A DNA stretch of 8,566 nt from JAMIFN01 sp964608575 (lineage in GTDB: Bacteria; Pseudomonadota; Gammaproteobacteria; Burkholderiales; Burkholderiaceae_C): positions 1 through 8,566 of the forward strand of contig CAZSPW010000078.1 in NCBI GenBank assembly GCA_964608575.1, given 5' to 3'. Below the pieces are notes generated by a model. That model had not been told where the DNA came from. It ran no database searches and saw only the letters and a program-made list of their open reading frames with translations. This document shows, in pieces, positions 1-7,524 of this stretch. The position numbers and the translations under genes are program-made. Positions within the stretch are counted from its first letter, which is position 1, and every line of letters starts with the position of its first letter.

Positions 1-189
1 GATATCGGTAATCAAACACGCCAAACGGTGCGGATCAAAGCCATCTAAAAAATTCTCAGCCGATGAGAAGCACTGGGTGCGATAGCCCTTGCCTTCGAGC
101 AACCAAGACAAGGAGTCACGCACTCCTTCGTCATCATCAACGATATAAATTAAGCAGTTTTGGCTATCGTTAGTCATCGAAGGCATCAT
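1..189 (-). CDS. FixJ/LuxR-type response regulator, N-terminal part only
   Basis: This is the start of a two-component response regulator; the rest lies beyond the left edge. The visible residues are the first half of a CheY-like receiver domain. The acidic cluster IYIVDDDE binds Mg2+, followed by VRDSLSWLL and the FSSAENFL segment typical of FixJ/NodW/TtrR-type regulators. The last visible residues, LITDI, contain the expected phospho-acceptor Asp (D58 counted from the ATG at 177). In this family a LuxR-type helix-turn-helix follows, but it is not visible here. Three in-frame ATGs exist, at 189, 186 and 177. A weak GAGAG (201-205) lies 11 bases before the first, so 189 was chosen; 177 gives the more usual short N-terminus. 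The start lies just behind the kinase stop, so the two genes are co-transcribed and the kinase is the expected phosphodonor. The receiver call is firm; the output domain is inferred. Confidence 0.88.
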   Translation of the reverse strand, partial: MMPSMTNDSQNCLIYIVDDDEGVRDSLSWLLEGKGYRTQCFSSAENFLDGFDPHRLACLITDI

Positions 190-208
190 GATGGGCTTAG
201 CTCTCAAG

Positions 209-2758
209 TTAGGATAAGGTGATAGGCGCGGAATCGCCTGTTCGCAGGCTAGCTTGCACAGGCAAAGTAAAGCTGAAGCGGCAACCCGAAACCTCACCCA
301 TAGCGGCAATGTCCGTTTCATTGTATAGGTTCTGCGCGGTCAACTTGCCGCCATGCGCCTCAATGATGGAGCGACACAAATTCAAGCCTATGCCCATGCC
401 CTCTTTTTTTGTAGAGTAAAACGCATCGAATAAATGCTTTTGTACCTCTGGCGCCAAGCCCTTGCCACTGTCTTGCACACTAAAACGCACCATACTGGGC
501 GTGTCGCTCCAATCCACAGTCAGGCAAACATGGCGCTGCCCTTCAGCTATGCCTGCCATCTCCATGGCTTCGGCAGCATTTTTCACCAGATTGACCAGCA
601 CTTGCTCAATCAAAATCGGATCCAAACTCAATTGCGGCAAATCTGGCGCCAGCAGCAACTCGAATTGCGCTTTGCGCTTGCGCAACTCTAAATCGAACAA
701 TTCGTAGGCCTCATGCACCAAATCGGCAGGATGTGCCCAAGCCCGATTAGGGGCACTGCGTTTAACAAAAGCACGGATACGCAAAATAATTTGTGCAGCA
801 CGCTCGGCTTGTTTAGCCGTTTTTTGCAGCGGCGCTACCAAATCGTGCACATCTACTATCTGGCCTTGGCCTATGCGCGAGATCATGCCGTTGCAGTAGT
901 TATTAATCGCCGTCAGGGGCTGATTCAGCTCGTGCGCCACGCTCGAGGCCATCTCCCCCATCGTAATCAGATGGCTAGATGCCATAGCGCGTTCGGTATG
1001 CGCTGCGGCCACGGCCTCGGCCTTTTTGCGCGGACTGATATCGTTCGCAATCAAAAGTTGCGCTGGCTTGCCATCGGTCCAAGTCATGGTGCGGGTACGC
1101 ACCCCCAACCAGCGGTTTTGTGGTTCCACAAAGTATTCAAATTCGGCCGCCTCCTCCTCGTGCGAACGCTCCCCCACGCGGCTAAAACGCGAGCCATTGC
1201 GAATGTTTTTTTGTTGCCTAGCCAGCAACAAATGCCCTGCTGCGGTTTGCCCAAACCAATCGCGATAATTTTTATTTAGAAACAATAAACGCTGATCCTC
1301 TAGCGAAATGACGGATACCGCGCCTACAAACGCTTCTAAAACGGCGGTGAAACGGTCGTGCGCCTGGCTCAGCTGCTGGCGAATTTTCGTCGCCTCGGTC
1401 ACATCGGTGAGCGAGCTCATCCAACCAGTTTGTTGCCCCCACTCATTCAACAGCGGCATACTGTGAATACGGGCATCAAAATACGCGCCCGATTTGCGTT
1501 GCAGGCGGTATTGCACATCGGCCGCGCCGTAGTCATCAAAGACGCTTGAGCGCCCCTCATTGGTCGACTCCTCCACGCCCTCAGGCCAATACGGATAGGG
1601 TGGTAGCTGATTAATCAGCTCTTCTTCATCCCAGCCTGTGATTTTGCAGAAGGCGGGGTTGACATAAGTGACCTTGCCCTCCAAATCCAAGGCGCGCATA
1701 CCAACAGGCATAGAGTTTTCCATGGCGCGGCGAAAAGCGATTTCGTGCTGCAGTGCTTGCTGTGCTTTCGCGCGCAAGCGGGTGTGGCGCCAGTTGACAA
1801 ACAGCATATAAGCGGTCAACAGGCTCAAGCCGCCCACCATCCACAGCAACATATCGGACACCGCGCCTTGGCGCACCACCATAGACTGCGCACGCAAGAC
1901 TAAAGCCTCGCCCACAGGCTCCAGCGGCATAGATTGCTTGAGCACCCGCCTTTGCGTCCAGGCAAGCCAAGGCTTTCTCTCAGGTTTACTGGGCAAAGCA
2001 CCAGTCAAAAAATCCCCTGAGTCTGAAAACAGGGCAACCAAGTATTTCGCCCGAGTTTCGTTGGGCAGGCCATAGCGCAGCAGGCCATCAATCGAATACT
2101 CCGCGACCAACATGCCGCGAAAATCATCTGGGGTTCCAGCCGGAATCAGCAGTTGCAGACTGGCGGTTTTTTCTTGCACTTGATCATCTACATCCGTGCT
2201 GGCCTGAATAATGGGGCTGGAATAGACAGGCTGATGCGAAGTGCGTGCTTGGTTAAAACTCTTATCGCTCACAGGGCTGATGTGCAACTCAGCGCCGTTG
2301 GCATAAAGCAAAGAATTAACCAGGGTCGGGGTGGCATAGCCGCCCACAGCTTCACCTTCTGGGTTGTACCAAGTTAGCGAAAAAATCTCTGGGTAACGAT
2401 TCACCAGTGCTTGCGCTTGCACCAAAAACTCTTCCTCGCTCATGACGCCACCGCCGTAGCTCATGCTCAAGCCCAATAACTGTTCTTGCTCTTCCAGCAA
2501 ACGCATTTTCAAACGCTGATGGGCGTAATCAACATCTTGCAGCAAAGCACTGCGCTCACGCGTCTGCTCTTCTGCACGCAAATATGCAAAAGTAGTGGCA
2601 ACTGCGATTAAAAACAACAAAATCGCCAAAACTGGGCTGAGCGTAGCAATCCGATCTTGCCGCGTGGCGGGCAAGCTGGCCCACCAACGCATCAAACGGC
2701 TAGCACTGGCGTTAGCCTGCGGCACGGTGCGAAAAACGCCAGTAACAGATTCGGTCAT
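209..2758 (-). CDS. Membrane-bound PAS sensor histidine kinase
   Basis: This is a sensor kinase of about 849 residues that autophosphorylates on His and passes phosphate to the co-transcribed regulator. Order, counted from the ATG at 2758: cytoplasmic N-tail; transmembrane helix about 39-60; periplasmic sensor region about 61-302, Cache-like by pattern; second transmembrane helix about 303-323; linker helix; PAS about 338-455 (YVNPAFCKITGW, PAC end SLTDVTE); second PAS about 470-580; dimerisation/H-box SSVAHELNQPL with phospho-His H609; N-box VNLVKNAAEAM with N727; G1 box DSGKGL at 763-768; F/G2 boxes FYSTKKEGMGIGL ending near 792. The H-box and ATP site resemble the FixL/DctB/NtrB class. All catalytic boxes are intact and there is no receiver domain, so it is not a hybrid kinase. 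The frame stays open upstream to a TTG at 2809, adding 17 residues. Neither start has a convincing Shine-Dalgarno; ATG was preferred because the extra residues are Cys/Phe-rich and unlike a kinase N-terminus. The signal is unknown. Divergent placement against aceE suggests a link to pyruvate or redox status, which is inference. Confidence 0.93.
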   Translation of the reverse strand: MTESVTGVFRTVPQANASASRLMRWWASLPATRQDRIATLSPVLAILLFLIAVATTFAYLRAEEQTRERSALLQDVDYAHQRLKMRLLEEQEQLLGLSMSYGGGVMSEEEFLVQAQALVNRYPEIFSLTWYNPEGEAVGGYATPTLVNSLLYANGAELHISPVSDKSFNQARTSHQPVYSSPIIQASTDVDDQVQEKTASLQLLIPAGTPDDFRGMLVAEYSIDGLLRYGLPNETRAKYLVALFSDSGDFLTGALPSKPERKPWLAWTQRRVLKQSMPLEPVGEALVLRAQSMVVRQGAVSDMLLWMVGGLSLLTAYMLFVNWRHTRLRAKAQQALQHEIAFRRAMENSMPVGMRALDLEGKVTYVNPAFCKITGWDEEELINQLPPYPYWPEGVEESTNEGRSSVFDDYGAADVQYRLQRKSGAYFDARIHSMPLLNEWGQQTGWMSSLTDVTEATKIRQQLSQAHDRFTAVLEAFVGAVSVISLEDQRLLFLNKNYRDWFGQTAAGHLLLARQQKNIRNGSRFSRVGERSHEEEAAEFEYFVEPQNRWLGVRTRTMTWTDGKPAQLLIANDISPRKKAEAVAAAHTERAMASSHLITMGEMASSVAHELNQPLTAINNYCNGMISRIGQGQIVDVHDLVAPLQKTAKQAERAAQIILRIRAFVKRSAPNRAWAHPADLVHEAYELFDLELRKRKAQFELLLAPDLPQLSLDPILIEQVLVNLVKNAAEAMEMAGIAEGQRHVCLTVDWSDTPSMVRFSVQDSGKGLAPEVQKHLFDAFYSTKKEGMGIGLNLCRSIIEAHGGKLTAQNLYNETDIAAMGEVSGCRFSFTLPVQASLRTGDSAPITLS

Positions 2759-2829
2759 GATGGCTATAAAAAGAGACTGAAAACACAGACATATGCTGCA
2801 TTTTGGCAAGAATAAAGGCAGCTTTGCTA

Positions 2830-2838
2830 TGGTATTCT
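2830..2838 (+). promoter_or_regulatory. Candidate extended -10 promoter for aceE
   Basis: The motif TGGTATTCT matches an extended -10 (TGn followed by TATTCT, 4 of 6 to TATAAT). No good -35 lies 16-18 bases upstream; TTGGCA at 2803-2808 is the best -35-like hexamer but is 24 bases away from TATTCT. It is 19 bases from the alternative hexamer TATGGT at 2828-2833. Initiation near 2845 would leave a leader of about 110 bases before aceE. GGCAGC (2817-2822) and GCTGCC (2844-2849) form a short inverted repeat around the element. The assignment rests on pattern only. Confidence 0.4.
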
Positions 2839-2839
2839 A
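2834..2839 (-). promoter_or_regulatory. Candidate -10 for the divergent kinase operon
   Basis: Read on the minus strand this is TAGAAT, 5 of 6 to the TATAAT consensus. It overlaps the candidate plus-strand -10 almost completely. No convincing -35 hexamer is seen 17 bases upstream (CTCGCC). Transcription from here would start near 2827 and give a leader of about 70 bases to the ATG at 2758. This is a weak prediction that needs transcript mapping. Confidence 0.3.
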
Positions 2840-2855
2840 GAGTGCTGCCGATTCT

Positions 2856-2886
2856 GGGCGAGGTGCTGATCAAAGCAGCCCTGCCC
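2856..2886 (+). other. Stem-loop in the aceE 5' leader
   Basis: The left arm (2856-2868) and right arm (2876-2886) pair over 11 base pairs: GGGC with GCCC, AGG with CCT, GCTG with CAGC. There are two single-base bulges (G2860, T2864) and a seven-base loop, ATCAAAG. No T-run follows, so it is not an intrinsic terminator. It lies about 55 bases upstream of the aceE ribosome binding site, in the presumed untranslated leader. It could be an RNA structure or the footprint of a DNA-binding site; the pairing is visible but the role is not known. Confidence 0.5.
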
Positions 2887-2941
2887 TTGCGCACCAAACT
2901 AGCCCCACGCGCCAAAAGCACGAAGCGGGCCAATACCCCAA

Positions 2942-2946
2942 AGGAG
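2942..2946 (+). promoter_or_regulatory. Ribosome binding site of aceE
   Basis: A perfect AGGAG core stands seven bases before the ATG at 2954. This fixes the aceE start and argues against use of the open frame that begins further upstream in the leader. Confidence 0.85.
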
Positions 2947-2953
2947 ATACCCC

Positions 2954-5671
2954 ATGCCCAGCCTAGGCCAGAATTTGTTCGGCTCCAACACACCCGATAT
3001 CGACAGCGCGGAAACACGCGAATGGCTCGATGCGCTCAAAGCGGTTATTCAAGTCCACGGCAAAGAACGGGGACACTTTTTGATCGAACAATTACTAGAA
3101 GAAGCGCGCCAAAATGGTATCGATCTGCCGTTTTCAGCCACTACCGCTTACATCAACACCATAGAGCCAGAGGACGAGGCGCTCAGCCCTGGCAATTTGC
3201 AATTGGAAGGGCGTTTGCGCGCCTATATGCGCTGGAACGCCATGATTATGGTGGTACGCGCCAACCGCCAGCACCCAGCTGACGGCGGTGATTTGGGTGG
3301 GCATATTGCCTCTTACGCCTCAGTCGCGCATATGTTTGAGACGGGCTATAACCATTTTTGGCACGCCGAGAGCGAAGCAAGGGGCAATGATTGCGTTTAC
3401 ATCCAAGGCCATAGCTCGCCTGGCGTATATGCCCGTGCCTTTTTAGAAGGCCGTTTGAGCGAAGAGCAATTGCTCAACTTCCGCCAGGAAGTCGGTGGCC
3501 AAGGCCTATCGAGCTACCCACACCCGCATTTGATGCCTGATTTTTGGCAGTTCCCCACCGTCTCTATGGGCTTGGGGCCTTTGATGGCCATTTACCAAGC
3601 GCGCTTTTTGAAGTATCTGCATGCGCGTGGCATCGCCGATACCGCAGGCCGCAAGGTTTGGGCATTTTTGGGCGATGGCGAAATGGACGAGCCCGAATCT
3701 ATGGGCGCTATCGGCGTAGCGGCACGCGAAGGCCTAGACAATCTGATTTTTGTGGTCAATTGCAATTTGCAACGCTTAGACGGCCCTGTGCGCGGCAACG
3801 GCAAAGTGGTGCAAGAGTTAGAAGGCGAATTCCGTGGCGCGGGCTGGCAAGTCATCAAATGCCTGTGGGGCAGCAATTGGGACCCCCTCTTGGCGCGCGA
3901 CAAAGACGGCGTGCTGAAAAAAGTCATGATGGACACGCTCGACGGCGATTACCAATCCTTCCGTGCCAACGACGGCGCTTATGTGCGCGAACAATTCTTC
4001 GCACGCGACCCCAAGCTGCTGGAAATGGTCAGCAAGATGAGCGACGACGACATCTGGGCGCTGCGCCGTGGTGGTCATGACGCGCAAAAAGTCTATGCCG
4101 CCTTCCACCAAGCAGCCAATAACAGCACAGGCCAGCCCACTGTGCTGCTCATGAAAACCATCAAAGGCTATGGCATGGGCAAAGCGGGGCAGGCCAAAAT
4201 GGCAGCGCACCAGCTGAAAAAATTGACGGATGAAGACATCAAATCCTTCCGCGACCGCTTCAACATCCCCATTCCCGATAGCGAACTGCCGAATCTGCCC
4301 TTCTACAAGCCCGCAGACGACACCCCCGAAATGCAATACCTGCACAGCCGCCGCAAGGCGCTGGGCGGTTATTTGCCGCAACGCCGCGAAAAATCCGACG
4401 AGAGCTTCACCATCCCGTCTTTAGACACTTTCAAAGCCGTGCTGGAAGCCACCGCCGAAGGCCGTGAGATCAGCACCACGCAAGCCTTTGTGCGCTTTCT
4501 CACACAACTGCTGCGCGACAAGGCTCTAGGCCCCCGCGTGGTGCCGATTGTGGTGGACGAAGCCCGCACTTTTGGCATGGAAGGGCTGTTCCGCCAAATC
4601 GGTATTTACAACCACAAAGGCCAGCTCTACACGCCCGTGGATAAAGGCGAAGTCGCCTATTACAAAGAAAGCGAAAGCGGCCAAGTCCTGCAAGAGGGCA
4701 TCAACGAACTCGGCGGCATGGCCAGTTGGATCGCAGCGGCCACCAGCTACAGCACCAGCAACCGCATCATGCTGCCCTTCTATGTGTACTACTCAATGTT
4801 TGGCTTCCAGCGCGTGGGCGATTTAGCTTGGGCTGCAGGCGATTTGCAGGCGCGCGGCTTTTTGCTAGGCGGCACTTCGGGGCGCACCACGCTCAATGGC
4901 GAAGGCTTGCAGCACGAAGACGGCCACAGCCATATCCTGGCGGCCACCATTCCTAACTGCGTCAGCTATGACCCCACTTTTGCGCACGAGGTCGGTGTCA
5001 TCATGCACCACGGGCTCAAGCGCATGGTAGAAAAACAGGAAAATGTTTTTTACTACATCACCTTGCTAAACGAAAACTACGCCCAGCCCGGCCTGCGTGC
5101 AGGCACGGAAGAGGAAATCATCCAGGGCATGTATTTACTGCAACAGGCTGCGCCTGCGGCCAAGCCTGAATGGAGCGTGAATTTGCTCGGCTCCGGCTCC
5201 ATCCTGCGCGAATCTATGGCCGCGCAGCAATTGCTGGCCGATGATTGGGGCGTTGCTGCCCATATCTGGAGCTGCCCCAGCTTTAACGAGCTAGCACGCC
5301 AAGGGCAAGAGGTCGAACGCTGGAACACCCTGCACCCCGAACAAACGCCGCGCACGCCTTTTGTGGCCCAGCAACTGGCTAAAACCACTGGGCCAGTGGT
5401 GGCTGCCACTGACTACATACGCGCCTACACCGAACAAATTCGCCCCTACATTCCTGCAGGGCGCAGCTACAAAACCTTGGGCACCGATGGTTTTGGTCGC
5501 TCCGACTTCCGCTTCCGCCTGCGGCACCACTTTGAAGTTGACCGCTACTACATCACCGTGGCGGCGCTCAGGGCCTTGCAAGAAGACGGCAAGCTGCCCG
5601 CCAGCGTAGTGGCGCAAGCCATCGCCAAATACAACATCGACGCGGATAAACCCTATCCGCTACACGCATAA
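2954..5671 (+). CDS. aceE: Pyruvate dehydrogenase E1 component, homodimeric type
   Basis: AceE is the thiamine-diphosphate-dependent E1 of the pyruvate dehydrogenase complex. It decarboxylates pyruvate and transfers the acetyl unit to the lipoyl groups of AceF. The protein has 905 residues, against 887 in Escherichia coli, and aligns by eye over its whole length. Visible active-site landmarks include GGHIAS (H117), QGHSSPG (Q151, H153), the cofactor motif GDGEMDEPES (from G240) ending at NCN (269-271), MAAHQ (H419, the mobile-loop His region), VDEARTFGMEGLFRQIG, QEGINELG (E585, the glutamate expected to activate the thiamine ring), YYSMFGFQR, and GLQHEDGHSH (H654-H660). The C-terminus FGRSDFRFRLRHHFEVD is also typical. 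No frameshift or missing catalytic residue is seen. It is the first gene of the aceE-aceF pair, with 21 bases to aceF, and is transcribed away from the two-component genes. Cytoplasmic. Confidence 0.98.
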   Translation: MPSLGQNLFGSNTPDIDSAETREWLDALKAVIQVHGKERGHFLIEQLLEEARQNGIDLPFSATTAYINTIEPEDEALSPGNLQLEGRLRAYMRWNAMIMVVRANRQHPADGGDLGGHIASYASVAHMFETGYNHFWHAESEARGNDCVYIQGHSSPGVYARAFLEGRLSEEQLLNFRQEVGGQGLSSYPHPHLMPDFWQFPTVSMGLGPLMAIYQARFLKYLHARGIADTAGRKVWAFLGDGEMDEPESMGAIGVAAREGLDNLIFVVNCNLQRLDGPVRGNGKVVQELEGEFRGAGWQVIKCLWGSNWDPLLARDKDGVLKKVMMDTLDGDYQSFRANDGAYVREQFFARDPKLLEMVSKMSDDDIWALRRGGHDAQKVYAAFHQAANNSTGQPTVLLMKTIKGYGMGKAGQAKMAAHQLKKLTDEDIKSFRDRFNIPIPDSELPNLPFYKPADDTPEMQYLHSRRKALGGYLPQRREKSDESFTIPSLDTFKAVLEATAEGREISTTQAFVRFLTQLLRDKALGPRVVPIVVDEARTFGMEGLFRQIGIYNHKGQLYTPVDKGEVAYYKESESGQVLQEGINELGGMASWIAAATSYSTSNRIMLPFYVYYSMFGFQRVGDLAWAAGDLQARGFLLGGTSGRTTLNGEGLQHEDGHSHILAATIPNCVSYDPTFAHEVGVIMHHGLKRMVEKQENVFYYITLLNENYAQPGLRAGTEEEIIQGMYLLQQAAPAAKPEWSVNLLGSGSILRESMAAQQLLADDWGVAAHIWSCPSFNELARQGQEVERWNTLHPEQTPRTPFVAQQLAKTTGPVVAATDYIRAYTEQIRPYIPAGRSYKTLGTDGFGRSDFRFRLRHHFEVDRYYITVAALRALQEDGKLPASVVAQAIAKYNIDADKPYPLHA

Positions 5672-5692
5672 ACGCCTAGGAGTGCGAACCAC

Positions 5693-7420
5693 ATGGCAAC
5701 GATGCAATTAACCGTACCCGATATTGGCGATTTTTCTGATGTCGCCGTCATTGAACTGCTGGTGGCTGTGGGCGATGTGATTGCGCCCGAGCAATCCATC
5801 CTCACCGTCGAAAGCGATAAAGCCAGCCTAGAAATTCCCGCCAGCCACGGTGGGCGCGTGACCCAGATTTTGGTCAAACTCGGCGACAAAGTCAGCCAAG
5901 GCAGCGCCATAGTCGAAATTGAAACCGAGGCCGAGGTAGATTCAGCAATCAAATCAGGCGATCAGGCCGCCAGTGCTGCCCCAGCAGCTCCTGCTTCTGT
6001 AGCGCCTACAGCTTCATCCACACCTGCATCCTCCCCTGAGGCAAGGCCAGTAGCAGCAGCGCAAACACAGGCCATCGAGCTGCGCGTGCCCAATATCGGC
6101 GACTTCAAAGATGTCGCGGTGATAGAAGTTTTGGTGCAAGTGGGCGAGACTATCCGCGCCGAGCAATCGCTGATCACCATCGAGAGCGATAAAGCCAGCA
6201 TGGAAATTCCCGCCAGCCACGGCGGTGTGCTGCAAAGCTTGGCCGTCAAACTGGGCGACAAAATCAATATTGGCGATTTGATTGGTGTGGTGCAAAGCAG
6301 CGGGGGCCATGCCGCAGCTTCAGCTCCCACCACCGCTGAGGCTGCCGAGGCAGCCACAACAGCCGCCGCCCCCGCGCCAACAGCTGCGCTAGCCACGCCA
6401 GTGGCAACACCGGCCATGCAGCCCGCCCAGCCCACAGCAGCAATAGTTGCTCAAGAAGGAGAGGGTGCCTCAGTTGCAGCCCTGCCCCACGCCAGCCCGT
6501 CGGTGCGCAAATTCGCACGCGAGCTGGGCGTGCCCCTGGCGCAAGTAGTAGGCAGTGGCGAAAAAGGCCGCATCACCCAGGCCGATGTGCAAGCCTACAC
6601 CCGTGGCGTGATGGCAGGCACTATACAAACAGGAGCTGCTCAGGCAGGTTTGACGGCGCAAAACGCCAATATGACTGCTGAAAACCTATTGCAAGTTGCA
6701 CCTGCACCGAAAGTGGATTTCAGCAAATTTGGCGCGACCGAACGCAAGGCACTGAGCCGCATCCAAAAGCTCAGCGGCGCCAATCTGCACCGCAATTGGG
6801 TGCGCATTCCCCATGTCACCAATCACGACGACGCCGACATCACCGAGCTGGAAGCGCTGCGCGTGCAGCTCAACGCCGAAAATGCCAAGGCTGGGGTCAA
6901 AGTCACCATGCTGGCCTTCATCATCAAGGCTTGCGTGGCGGCGCTGCAAAAATTCCCGCAATTCAATGCCAGCTTGGACGGCGAAGAGCTGGTGCTGAAA
7001 AAATACTTCCACATCGGTTTTGCTGCCGATACGCCTAATGGTTTGGTCGTGCCCGTCATCAAAGACGCAGACCAAAAAGGCATCATGCAAATCAGCCGAG
7101 AGCTGGCTGAACTATCGGCAAAAGCACGCGAAGGCAAACTCAGCCCAGCCGAAATGCAGGGCGCCAGCTTCACCATCTCGTCCTTGGGCGGCATAGGCGG
7201 CACTTACTTCACGCCCATCATCAATGCGCCTGAAGTAGCCATTTTGGGCGTGTGCCGCAGCAGTATGCAACCCGTGTGGAATGGCGAGAAGTTCAAGCCC
7301 CGTTTGATCTTGCCCCTGTCCCTGTCTTGGGATCATCGTGTGATTGACGGCGCGGCTGCGGCCAAATTCAACGCCTATTTGGGCCAGGTGCTGGCGGATT
7401 TCCGCCGCGTCATACTGTAA
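5693..7420 (+). CDS. aceF: Pyruvate dehydrogenase E2, dihydrolipoyllysine acetyltransferase, two lipoyl domains
   Basis: AceF forms the core of the pyruvate dehydrogenase complex and moves acetyl groups from E1 to CoA. The 575 residues run: lipoyl domain 1 (about 4-78, ESDKAS, lipoyl-Lys K43); Ala/Pro/Ser linker (about 83-127); lipoyl domain 2 (about 128-201, ESDKAS, K167); a longer Ala/Pro/Thr linker (about 202-262); peripheral subunit-binding domain (about 264-302, HASPSVRKFARELGV to GRITQADV); a third linker; catalytic acetyltransferase domain (about 340-575) with DHRVIDG, giving catalytic H548 and D552. Two lipoyl domains are fewer than the three in E. coli AceF and fit betaproteobacterial enzymes. 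The start follows TAGGAG (5677-5682) with 10 bases of spacing; a second ATG three codons later is too far from it. The gene follows aceE by 21 bases, so translation from one transcript is expected. A strong terminator hairpin follows the stop. Confidence 0.98.
   Translation: MATMQLTVPDIGDFSDVAVIELLVAVGDVIAPEQSILTVESDKASLEIPASHGGRVTQILVKLGDKVSQGSAIVEIETEAEVDSAIKSGDQAASAAPAAPASVAPTASSTPASSPEARPVAAAQTQAIELRVPNIGDFKDVAVIEVLVQVGETIRAEQSLITIESDKASMEIPASHGGVLQSLAVKLGDKINIGDLIGVVQSSGGHAAASAPTTAEAAEAATTAAAPAPTAALATPVATPAMQPAQPTAAIVAQEGEGASVAALPHASPSVRKFARELGVPLAQVVGSGEKGRITQADVQAYTRGVMAGTIQTGAAQAGLTAQNANMTAENLLQVAPAPKVDFSKFGATERKALSRIQKLSGANLHRNWVRIPHVTNHDDADITELEALRVQLNAENAKAGVKVTMLAFIIKACVAALQKFPQFNASLDGEELVLKKYFHIGFAADTPNGLVVPVIKDADQKGIMQISRELAELSAKAREGKLSPAEMQGASFTISSLGGIGGTYFTPIINAPEVAILGVCRSSMQPVWNGEKFKPRLILPLSLSWDHRVIDGAAAAKFNAYLGQVLADFRRVIL
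5831..6222 (+). repeat. Exact 20-base direct repeat in the two lipoyl-domain segments of aceF
   Basis: The stretch coding EIPASHG is identical at 5831-5850 and 6203-6222 (20 bases, beginning GAAATTCCCG). The copies are 372 bases apart, exactly 124 codons. Recombination between them would remove or add one lipoyl domain plus a linker without breaking the frame. The repeat lies inside coding sequence and reflects the duplicated domain. Confidence 0.85.
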
Positions 7421-7425
7421 GCCAG

Positions 7426-7449
7426 AAAGAGGATTTTCATCCTCTTTTT
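7426..7449 (+). terminator. Rho-independent terminator between aceF and lpdA
   Basis: A perfect nine-base-pair stem, AAAGAGGAT paired with ATCCTCTTT (7426-7434 and 7439-7447), encloses the loop TTTC. It runs straight into T-rich sequence (five Ts at 7445-7449, then GG, TG and TTTT to 7457). It begins five bases after the aceF stop. The stem is short and only moderately G+C-rich, so termination may be partial. In the remaining gap (7458-7510) I see no convincing promoter; TATTAA at 7483-7488 resembles a -10 but has no partner -35. Thus lpdA is fed either by read-through or by an unseen promoter. Confidence 0.75.
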
Positions 7450-7524
7450 GGTGTTTTAAGCCGCCAAACCTGCCTGAGCAGCTATTAAAACTTAAGTCAA
7501 GAACACCCTTAAAAGGAAGGCCTT

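Noticed and set aside
713..1279. Plus-strand open frame of 188 codons antisense to the kinase
   Set aside because: It is fully contained in a kinase with intact PAS and catalytic motifs; its product shows no domain and no ribosome binding site.
2759..2953. PdhR-type operator upstream of aceE
   Set aside because: I looked for an AATTGGT-N3-ACCAATT-like site as in E. coli and found none.
2803..3282. Open frame from the aceE leader into aceE (about 159 codons, TTG start)
   Set aside because: It overlaps aceE in another frame, starts inside the putative promoter, has no ribosome binding site and no recognisable domain. It is a by-product of the aceE coding sequence.
5962..6435. Long Ala-rich minus-strand open frame opposite aceF
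   Set aside because: It arises from the G+C-rich repetitive codons of the lipoyl domains and linkers; no start signal or protein features support it.
7491..7524. Short self-complementary pieces CTTAAG and AAGGCCTT before lpdA
   Set aside because: They overlap the ribosome binding site, but the possible stems are only about four pairs. They are too weak to call a translational switch.
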